NCBI GenBank assembly: GCA_031283835.1
Contig: JAITBA010000133.1
Coordinates: 1 to 5,565, forward strand
Length of the DNA: 5,565 nt
Direction of reading: 5' to 3'
Source: Oscillospiraceae bacterium
GTDB taxonomy: Bacteria; Bacillota; Clostridia; Oscillospirales; Acutalibacteraceae
In this document: piece by piece, positions 1 to 5,565 of the stretch
Layout of the letters: every line of letters starts with the position of its first letter
Numbering within the stretch: position 1 is the stretch's first letter
Translations under genes and position numbers: made by a program
Notes under the pieces: generated by a model
What the model saw: the letters and a program-made list of their open reading frames with translations, nothing else
What the model was told of the DNA's origin: nothing
The model's database searches: none

Positions 1-48
1 TTCCGCCGTTCTGCGTTAATTTTTTTTGTAATACGAAAGTATGACTGC

Positions 49-71
49 AAAAAAATTGCCTTGCCCGGCAA
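49..71 (-). terminator. Candidate intrinsic terminator after the phosphoesterase gene
   Basis: Read on the minus strand, TTGCC (71-67) and GGCAA (60-56) form a 5-base-pair stem around a 6-base loop, followed directly by seven Ts (55-49). It lies about 45 bases beyond the last stop codon, where the gene cluster would be expected to end. The stem is short for a strong terminator, so the call rests on the adjoining T run and the position. Confidence 0.5.
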
Positions 72-102
72 AAAATCCGCTCAAAATCTGGACATTTCGG
101 AT
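70..102 (-). terminator. Weak second hairpin with T run, upstream of the main terminator candidate
   Basis: On the minus strand ATCCG (102-98) can pair with CGGAT (79-75), and inside it AAAT can pair with ATTT around a GTCCAG loop, leaving four bases bulged on one side. The run of Ts at 75-70 follows at once. It slightly overlaps the next hairpin, so the two would be alternative or tandem exits. The bulge and AT-rich inner stem make it weak. Confidence 0.28.
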
Positions 103-116
103 AGTGTCAACACGCC

Positions 117-1166
117 CTAAAACAAAATCTCCTCAAAATCATACTGCCGCCGCGGGTTGCCTTCGTCGGTGTGGATGGTGATTTTGGTCGCGCCGGGTTG
201 CTTGGCAACCTGGTAGCCGGACGGGCGGGCAATGTGGTAATACGTTTTGTCCAAAAAATTGCACCAGTTCTGCGAAGGGTGCAGGTGGCCAATGCTCACA
301 AGACCCACATTGCCGGCGGCGTTCATGGCGTCGTCCACCGCCTGGTTGCCGTCAATGCTCCACTCATCCGGAAAATCCGATGTGGCATAGCCGGCCGCGT
401 AGGGCGCACCCTCGTTTTTGGCTGCAGTAAAAGCGGGGGTGTTCATGTGAAAAAACACGCTGGCCCTGGCCAGTGGGGCCGCCGCCTTGAGGGCCAGCAG
501 CCGCGCTTGCAGCCAGTCGGCCTGGTCCTGCTTCATGCAGTCATAGGTCACATAATGCGTTTCCGGGTCCCGCATGAGGGAATCCATGAACAGCAGCTCG
601 TGCACGGTCACGCCGTCCTCGTCCAGCAGCGGGATAGCGTACTGGGTTTCGCCGGTCAGGCCTTTTTTGTTGCCAAGCACGCAGAATTGATAATTTTTGG
701 CCAAAAAGCCCACGACTTCCGCCGTGGTGCCCATGGTTTCGCCGTCGTTGTTGCCGGGCACGTAGGCCCACGGGGTTTCGCGGCGCTCAAACAGCGACGC
801 AATGGCCGCAAGACTCGCGCGTTTATCGGCGAAAAGTTTGGTGTTAAGGCCATCAAGCATGTCGCCGGTAACGACTACCAAATCGGGTCCCACGCGCCCC
901 ACCTGCGCCGCGATAGCGTCCAGCGTCTTTAAATCTTTGCCGCGCACGTCAATCAAGTGGGTGTCGGTGAATTGCAGAATCACAAAATCGCCGTTCCGAT
1001 CTACCTGCATGGGCGGCACCGCGCGGCCAATTTGCGTGCCCACAGGCGTGCCCGTCAGCTCGCCCGTGCGAAAAGGCTTTTGAATCGCAACATAGGCGAA
1101 TGCCCCGCCCGCAAGAATCGCCGCGGCCAGCACAATGCTGCCGATGATGCGATTTTTTTTCTTCAT
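117..1166 (-). CDS. Membrane-anchored or exported calcineurin-like metallophosphoesterase
   Basis: A 349-residue enzyme of the dinuclear-metal calcineurin-like phosphoesterase superfamily, resembling the Dcr2-like/purple-acid-phosphatase-like branch. The N-terminus has four basic residues in the first six (MKKKNR), then a hydrophobic stretch at ~7-28 ending in a plausible AFA signal-peptidase site (22-24). The catalytic domain should therefore lie outside the membrane, either anchored or released. Metal-binding motifs are in the usual order: Asp68 and His70 (FTDTH), Asp102 (GDMLDG), Asn139 (GNND, 138-141), His240 (FFHMN), and His294 and His296 (GHLH). Asn140 replaces the common His of GNH(D/E). 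The ATG begins 24 bases after the lacZ stop, with a G-rich GGGGG at 1174-1178, 7 bases upstream, as a mediocre ribosome binding site. An eight-A run in codons 2-5 is a possible slippage or sequencing-error spot. The substrate cannot be told from sequence; phosphomonoesters or phosphodiesters are both possible. Superfamily membership is firm, specific function unknown. Confidence 0.9.
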   Translation of the reverse strand: MKKKNRIIGSIVLAAAILAGGAFAYVAIQKPFRTGELTGTPVGTQIGRAVPPMQVDRNGDFVILQFTDTHLIDVRGKDLKTLDAIAAQVGRVGPDLVVVTGDMLDGLNTKLFADKRASLAAIASLFERRETPWAYVPGNNDGETMGTTAEVVGFLAKNYQFCVLGNKKGLTGETQYAIPLLDEDGVTVHELLFMDSLMRDPETHYVTYDCMKQDQADWLQARLLALKAAAPLARASVFFHMNTPAFTAAKNEGAPYAAGYATSDFPDEWSIDGNQAVDDAMNAAGNVGLVSIGHLHPSQNWCNFLDKTYYHIARPSGYQVAKQPGATKITIHTDEGNPRRQYDFEEILF

Positions 1167-1190
1167 CCGCGCGCCCCCACTTCTGTTGTT

Positions 1191-4028
1191 TTATGCAATT
1201 GCCGCAACTTCGAACGAAAATTCCAGCCCGTCTTTCAGGTCGATGCAATATTGCGGGAGGGTGCCGGGGCCGCAAGAGCCGGTGCCGCTGCCCCGCACAA
1301 AGCCGTCAACGCTCAAATACACCGCGCCGTCGTCGGTAAGATCCTCCCGGTGCCGCGCGGCCATGAGCGTGGCCTGGCTATAATGGTGCGCGTTAAAGCT
1401 GAATTTTTTTGGGGCATTGGTAATTTTGATCCCTTTGCCTTCGGCGTCCGTCACGGTGAGCCAGCGGCACTGCCCGTGGTTGCCATTGTCCTGCGGCTTG
1501 ATGTAAGGCTCTTGGGTCGCCTCCACCGTGGTTTCGAACACGCCCAGCTTGCTCTGCGCGGTTAAGTCGGGCAGGTTTTCGCGCGCGCCCAAGCCGTAGT
1601 AGGCCAACCGCGTCCAATCGCGGGGCAGCACAAAGGTGACGCCAAAGCGTGCGATTTGCAGGTCTTTTGGCATTTTTGCCTTAGGGGTGAGTTTTGCCGT
1701 GATTTTCACCGCGCCGCCGGGCAGCGGCTCCTGCACGACTTGCGTTTTGAAGTGCGCTGCGGGGTCTGCCTTGTCATGCCATTTCTCCCACGCCCAAATG
1801 TCGTTGTCGAGCCACGCCCGCTGCCAGTTTGGCTGCACGGTTTGCAGCACGGACGAAAGATCGCCGACAGAGGTGAGCGGCACCGCGCAATAGGTCTCCT
1901 GCAGCACAATCTGCTCAAACGCCGTGGCGTATTGCAGCGTGAGGGCGTAGTCGCCGTCGTTAAGCGCGGGCAGTTCAATCGTGACCTCCTGGCTTTGCAG
2001 CGCCGGAATCGTCAGCCGCACAGCGCCGTTGGCAACGGCAATGCCGTCGCGCAGCAGTTCCCACGCAACCGGGCCTTCATAAGCGGCAAAGCGGTTGGTG
2101 TTTGCAAAGGCAAAGGTGTTGCCGCCCTGCCAGTGCGCCCGCACGGGGCGATAGACATTCTGCATCTCGTAGGCACCGGTGTGGGGCGTCCTGTCGGGAT
2201 AAACCAGGCCGTCCACGCAGAAGTTGCCGTCGTGCTTTGCTTCGCCGTGGTCGCCGCCGTAGCCCCAATGAAAATTCACGCCGTCAGCCGCCGGGTCGGC
2301 ATGGTACGCCGCATGGTCGGCCCATTCCCAAATGCAGCCGCCCATGAGGTTGTCGTATTGATAGAACAGCTGCCAATACTCCTCCAAACCGCCGGGGCCG
2401 TTGCCCATGGCGTGGGCATATTCGCACAAAAAGAAGGGCTGTGCGGCGATTTTTGCCAGCCGCGCGCGGATTTCTTGCTGCTCTTCCGGCTCTTTTTCGT
2501 CCATCCAGGTGTGTTCGCCGTATTGTTTCGTGCCAAATTCCAGCACGCGGGCATGAGAGGTATACATCTCGCTATAAACGTCGTAGCCCACTACCGGCGT
2601 GCGGCACACGCCCTCGTAGTGCACGGGGATTTCGGGGTGCACGGCGTGAAGAAAGGCATAGCAGGCATCTTGGCAATGCCAGCCGCCGGCTTCGTTGCCT
2701 AGGCTCCACATGGTGACGCAAACATGGTTGCGGTCACGGAACAGCATGCGCTTCACCCGGTCGAGGTAATGGGGAATCCAAAATTTGTCGTTCGAAATTA
2801 GGTTGCTGTTTTTGTGGGTGCAGTCGCAGCCGTGGGTTTCAATATCCGCCTCGTCAATTATATAAAAACCCATTTCGTCCGCCAGCATCAGCAAATGCGG
2901 GTCCGGCGGGTAGTGGGACGTGCGAATGGCGTTGACGTTGAGCGCTTTCATCAGCGTCAGGTCTTTCGCGTAGTCTTCGTAGGCCATGCAGTAGCCCGCG
3001 TAAGGATTGGTGTCGTGGTGGTTCACGCCCTTAAACTTGATTTTTTGGCCATTAAAGGTGAAAACGTCGTCCAAAATTTCGACAGACTTGAAGCCCAAGG
3101 GAACACGCACAACCTGCGCGGTTGCGCCGCTTTTTGTGAGCTTGATCCACGCGTCATAGAGCACAGGCTGTTCGGGGTTCCATTCGTCGGGCTTCAGGTT
3201 TTCGAAGGTCAGGTTCAGGCGCTCGCGGGCCGGGCCGCTAAAGCTGGCCGGCAGGCCGTCTACGCGGAACTCCACAATCCATCCGCTCAGCTGCTCCCCT
3301 TGCACCTCCACCGAAACCCGCAGCTTGTAGCCGCCTTCCGGCTGTTTTTGGGGCCGCAGCCAAAAATCGTTCAGCACCACCTTGGGCAGCGTATACAGCA
3401 GCACATCACGGAATATCCCGTTTTCGCGAAACATATCCTGGCATTCCAAAAAGGTGCCGGTGCACCACTTGTGCACCACGGCCACCAACTCGTTCTCGCC
3501 GGGCCGCACCACGCTGCTCAGGTCAAATTCCGCCGTGTTGTGCGCTCCCTCGCTGTAGCCCACATGGTAGCCGTTGCAATAAAGGTCGATGCACGGCACC
3601 ACGCCCAAAAAGGCGATGAGGAACGTTTTGCCCTCTGTGCTTTCGATTTTGAACATTTTGCGATACAGCCCTGCGCTCACGGTTTTTGGCAGTTCGGGCG
3701 GCACATTATCGAAGGCGTAGGCCGTATTGAGGTACACCGGCGGCTCGTAGCCCTTGTGCTGCCATGTGGAGGGCACAGCCATGCTGTCGAATGCCAACGT
3801 GCTTGTGTCCAGCTCCCTGGGCAACTGCGCGGCATCGCTAAAGTAGCAAAAGTCCCACGTGCCCGAAAGCACTTCCACTAGGTCGGATTCGTAGCGCTGC
3901 CGCCCCGCAGGCACAGCGCGCAAAACCTCCTCGTCCGAATAAGGGATGAAGTATGTCCGGGGGGATCGCTTGTTTTGCTCGTAGACCTGGACATTGCGGA
4001 AATTGGATCGCTGCATACGGTAAATCAT
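1191..4028 (-). CDS. lacZ: Beta-galactosidase, glycoside hydrolase family 2 (LacZ type)
   Basis: A 945-residue retaining glycosidase that hydrolyses terminal beta-D-galactosides such as lactose. It has no signal peptide, so it is probably cytoplasmic, with uptake encoded elsewhere. Order of parts: N-terminal tail (RSPRTYFIPY, 21-30), GH2 sugar-binding jelly roll (~50-215), immunoglobulin-like domain (~217-315), TIM barrel (~318-615), a second beta-sandwich (~620-715) and the C-terminal beta-supersandwich (~735-942). The acid/base is Glu446 in WSLGNEAG; the nucleophile is Glu536 in FLCEYAHAMGN. The probable magnesium ligands are Glu397 and His399 in DEADIETHG. Asp198 (DMFRENGIFRD), His372 (RTSHYPP), Tyr489 and His539 match E. 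coli active-site residues. The protein is about 80 residues shorter than E. coli LacZ (1023), apparently from losses in the C-terminal domain. The E. coli Asn102 and Trp999 positions appear to be Val117 and Cys919. The ATG follows a strong GGAGG site 19 bases after the helicase stop. The fold and catalytic role are secure. Galactosidase specificity is inferred from the motifs; another beta-galactoside or a related GH2 substrate is possible. Confidence 0.93.
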   Translation of the reverse strand: MIYRMQRSNFRNVQVYEQNKRSPRTYFIPYSDEEVLRAVPAGRQRYESDLVEVLSGTWDFCYFSDAAQLPRELDTSTLAFDSMAVPSTWQHKGYEPPVYLNTAYAFDNVPPELPKTVSAGLYRKMFKIESTEGKTFLIAFLGVVPCIDLYCNGYHVGYSEGAHNTAEFDLSSVVRPGENELVAVVHKWCTGTFLECQDMFRENGIFRDVLLYTLPKVVLNDFWLRPQKQPEGGYKLRVSVEVQGEQLSGWIVEFRVDGLPASFSGPARERLNLTFENLKPDEWNPEQPVLYDAWIKLTKSGATAQVVRVPLGFKSVEILDDVFTFNGQKIKFKGVNHHDTNPYAGYCMAYEDYAKDLTLMKALNVNAIRTSHYPPDPHLLMLADEMGFYIIDEADIETHGCDCTHKNSNLISNDKFWIPHYLDRVKRMLFRDRNHVCVTMWSLGNEAGGWHCQDACYAFLHAVHPEIPVHYEGVCRTPVVGYDVYSEMYTSHARVLEFGTKQYGEHTWMDEKEPEEQQEIRARLAKIAAQPFFLCEYAHAMGNGPGGLEEYWQLFYQYDNLMGGCIWEWADHAAYHADPAADGVNFHWGYGGDHGEAKHDGNFCVDGLVYPDRTPHTGAYEMQNVYRPVRAHWQGGNTFAFANTNRFAAYEGPVAWELLRDGIAVANGAVRLTIPALQSQEVTIELPALNDGDYALTLQYATAFEQIVLQETYCAVPLTSVGDLSSVLQTVQPNWQRAWLDNDIWAWEKWHDKADPAAHFKTQVVQEPLPGGAVKITAKLTPKAKMPKDLQIARFGVTFVLPRDWTRLAYYGLGARENLPDLTAQSKLGVFETTVEATQEPYIKPQDNGNHGQCRWLTVTDAEGKGIKITNAPKKFSFNAHHYSQATLMAARHREDLTDDGAVYLSVDGFVRGSGTGSCGPGTLPQYCIDLKDGLEFSFEVAAIA

Positions 4029-4036
4029 TTTTTTCG

Positions 4037-4041
4037 CCTCC
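4037..4041 (-). promoter_or_regulatory. Ribosome binding site of the beta-galactosidase gene
   Basis: A GGAGG core on the minus strand sits 8 bases before the ATG at 4028, with an A-rich spacer. It decides the start. An in-frame ATG at 4055, which would overlap the helicase stop codon, has no Shine-Dalgarno sequence ahead of it. The frame also stays open for about 165 further codons upstream inside the helicase gene, but that stretch is an out-of-frame shadow of helicase coding sequence. Confidence 0.85.
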
Positions 4042-4047
4042 GTAATG

Positions 4048-5565
4048 TTAATCATGCGTATTGAAAAGCTTTGCGTAATTCGCCATAAGCTTCTTTGTGC
4101 CAACGGTGTCGAACGCAACCTCAAGAAGCGTGTCGCTGCCCATGGGTTTGACGCTGAGCACCATGCCCCGCCCAAAGGTGGGGTGTATGACGCTTTGCCC
4201 GACCTCGCATTGTTTTTTGGCGCCCTTGGGCGGCATAGCGGAAGGCTTTTGCTGCCTTGGAACATATTCGCTGGGTTTGACGGGCGCGCAAACGGTTTTG
4301 CGCGGCGCATAAGCCGGTGCAATCTCCTCTGGTTCTGTGCCGGTTTCGCGCAGAAAGCGCGATGGCGGGTTGTATTGCGTTTGCCCAAACAGCAGCCGGG
4401 TGCGGGCGGTGGTGAAGGTGAGGCTTTGCATGGCCCGGGTAATGCCCACATAGGCCAGGCGGCGTTCCTCCTCCAGGTCGTCCTGCGCGCCGCTGAGCAC
4501 CGTCTGGTAGCTGGGGAACACGCGCTCCTCCCACGCAGGCAAAAACACATGAGGAAATTCCAGCCCCTTGGCGCTGTGCAATGTCATGAGCGCCACCGCG
4601 TCGGCCTGGGCGTTGTATTGGTCAATGTCGCTTTGCAGCGCCACATCCTCCAAAAAGCCCCACAAACTGGGTTCTTCTGTTTCTTCCTCGTAGCGCATGA
4701 GGTTAGACGCCAGCTCTTCCAGGTTCTGCTTGCGCTCTTCAAACGTTTCTTTGTCCTGCGCCAAGGCGGCCATGTAGCCGCTGCGTTGCAGTGTCAGCTC
4801 CAGCAAATCCTTCAGCGGCAGGGTTTCTCGCGCCTGGCGCAGTTCTTCAATCAGGGCGATAAACCCTTGCAGCCTTGCGCCGGCCCGGCTAAGCTCGGGG
4901 AATTCGTGGGCATGGCGCAGCACTTCGTAGAGGCCAAAGCCCGTGCGCGCGCCGATATTTGCGGCGGCCTGCATGGTGGCCTCGCCAATGCCGCGCTTGG
5001 GTTCGTTGACAACGCGCCGCAGCCGCACTTCGTCGGCCGGGTTGGCAATCACGGTTAAGTAGGCCGTGGCGTCCTTGATTTCTTTGCGGTCATAGAACCG
5101 ATGGCCGCCGATGATGCGGTAGGGCACGCCCGCGCGCACCAGCTGCGTCTCGATGGTGTTTGACAGCGCGTTGGCCCGGTAGAGCACCGCGTGGCTGCCC
5201 CAGCTTTCGCCTTTGGCCACATTTTTTTCGATAGCATCGGCAATGGCGCGCGCCTCGGCGCGTTCGTCGTCGCAGGTTTGCCACACAAGCGCCGCACCGG
5301 CACCATTACCGGTCCACAGCTGCTTGCCCTTGCGGCCTTCGTTGTTGGCAATCACCCGGTTGGCAGCGTCCAGAATGTTCTGCGTGCTGCGGTAGTTCTG
5401 CTCCAGCCGCACCACCCTGGCGGCGGGGTACTGGTGTTCAAACTGCAAAATGTTCTCGATGGTCGCGCCGCGGCACTTATAGATGCTCGGGTCGTCGTCG
5501 CCCTCCACGCGCGGGTTGCCGCGCCCGGCGGCCCGCAACGGTGTCAGCAGCTTCTGCGCGTGGGT
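4048..5565 (-). CDS. pcrA: ATP-dependent DNA helicase PcrA/UvrD (SF1A), 3' part only
   Basis: This is the C-terminal 505 residues of a 3'-5' superfamily 1A DNA helicase acting in nucleotide-excision repair, replication restart and removal of RNA polymerase or RecA from DNA. The reading frame stays open to the right edge, so the N-terminal ~230 residues (Walker A, motif Ia, the DExx box) lie outside. Counting from the edge, visible parts are: motif III at ~20-34, motif IV (LEQNYRST) at 54-61, FYDRKEIKD at 157-165, KRGIG at 190-194, motif V (TLHSAKGLEF) at 328-337, motif VI (ERRLAYVGITRA) at 367-378 with its arginine finger, a low-complexity linker at ~385-450, and a Tudor-like domain at ~453-501 (VGQSVIHPTFGRG ... 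VGTKKLMANYAKL). That tail is typical of PcrA and known in the family to contact RNA polymerase, which favours PcrA over Rep or RecB-like helicases. A TTG at 5538 can be read as a start but is internal. Motif III is abnormal: GDDDPSIYKC where GDxDQSIYxF is expected (see findings). The stop codon lies 19 bases before lacZ. Confidence 0.94.
   Translation of the reverse strand, partial: THAQKLLTPLRAAGRGNPRVEGDDDPSIYKCRGATIENILQFEHQYPAARVVRLEQNYRSTQNILDAANRVIANNEGRKGKQLWTGNGAGAALVWQTCDDERAEARAIADAIEKNVAKGESWGSHAVLYRANALSNTIETQLVRAGVPYRIIGGHRFYDRKEIKDATAYLTVIANPADEVRLRRVVNEPKRGIGEATMQAAANIGARTGFGLYEVLRHAHEFPELSRAGARLQGFIALIEELRQARETLPLKDLLELTLQRSGYMAALAQDKETFEERKQNLEELASNLMRYEEETEEPSLWGFLEDVALQSDIDQYNAQADAVALMTLHSAKGLEFPHVFLPAWEERVFPSYQTVLSGAQDDLEEERRLAYVGITRAMQSLTFTTARTRLLFGQTQYNPPSRFLRETGTEPEEIAPAYAPRKTVCAPVKPSEYVPRQQKPSAMPPKGAKKQCEVGQSVIHPTFGRGMVLSVKPMGSDTLLEVAFDTVGTKKLMANYAKLFNTHD

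Noticed and set aside
31..42. A small ATAC-GAAA-GTAT hairpin near the left edge.
   Set aside because: Only four AT-rich base pairs; not enough to support a functional element.
171..932. A 253-codon plus-strand open frame opposite the phosphoesterase gene.
   Set aside because: It is antisense to a well-supported gene, is rich in His, Arg, Val and Gly in the manner of reverse-strand GC-rich codons, and shows no recognisable motif.
1656..3881. Two long plus-strand open frames (1656-2702 and 2814-3881) opposite lacZ.
   Set aside because: Both are complementary to conserved GH2 coding sequence, and their compositions look like antisense shadow. Long antisense frames are expected where third positions are GC-rich.
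4061..4100. A possible promoter before lacZ inside the helicase 3' end (TTGGCA, then AATTAC 17 bases later, minus strand).
   Set aside because: The -10 matches only three of six consensus bases, and the segment is helicase coding sequence; this is chance level.
4029..4550. An upstream in-frame extension of lacZ by about 174 codons.
   Set aside because: It overlaps the helicase in another frame and reads as Arg/Ala/Pro-rich shadow. The conserved GH2 N-terminus begins right after the ATG at 4028, which has a strong ribosome binding site.
4045..5058. A 337-codon plus-strand open frame opposite the helicase gene.
   Set aside because: It is antisense to conserved helicase motifs V and VI and the Tudor-like tail, with no protein-like motif of its own.

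Overview
The window holds three genes, all on the minus strand and packed head to tail. In transcription order they are the 3' part of a PcrA/UvrD-type DNA helicase (5565 to 4048, running off the right edge), a complete GH2 beta-galactosidase (4028 to 1191), and a membrane-anchored or exported calcineurin-like metallophosphoesterase (1166 to 117). The gaps are 19 and 24 bases. About 116 bases of AT-rich sequence after the last stop codon hold one fair and one weak intrinsic-terminator candidate, both reading on the minus strand. I see no promoter-quality sequence between the genes, no RNA genes, no mobile elements and no CRISPR.

The organism is most likely a GC-rich member of the Clostridia (Oscillospiraceae/Ruminococcaceae-like, probably gut-associated). 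The helicase carries the C-terminal Tudor-like tail typical of Firmicutes PcrA. The beta-galactosidase ends in the Cys-Gly-Pro type of C-terminal motif that I associate with clostridial GH2 enzymes rather than the E. coli Trp type. The lacZ gene has a strong GGAGG ribosome binding site. Taxonomy is inferred from protein style only; no marker gene is present.

Functionally, PcrA is a housekeeping helicase for DNA repair and for clearing RNA polymerase conflicts. The beta-galactosidase is a cytoplasmic sugar hydrolase with no signal peptide, and the phosphoesterase faces outward. No obvious pathway joins the three. The spacing suggests co-transcription, or at least read-through, rather than shared chemistry.

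I found no convincing undescribed system. The points worth a second look are a cluster of odd substitutions in helicase motif III within the last ~90 bases of the window (most simply low-quality sequence at a contig end), an Asn in place of the usual catalytic His in the phosphoesterase GNH(D/E) motif, and a shortened C-terminal domain plus an altered N-terminal substrate loop in the beta-galactosidase.
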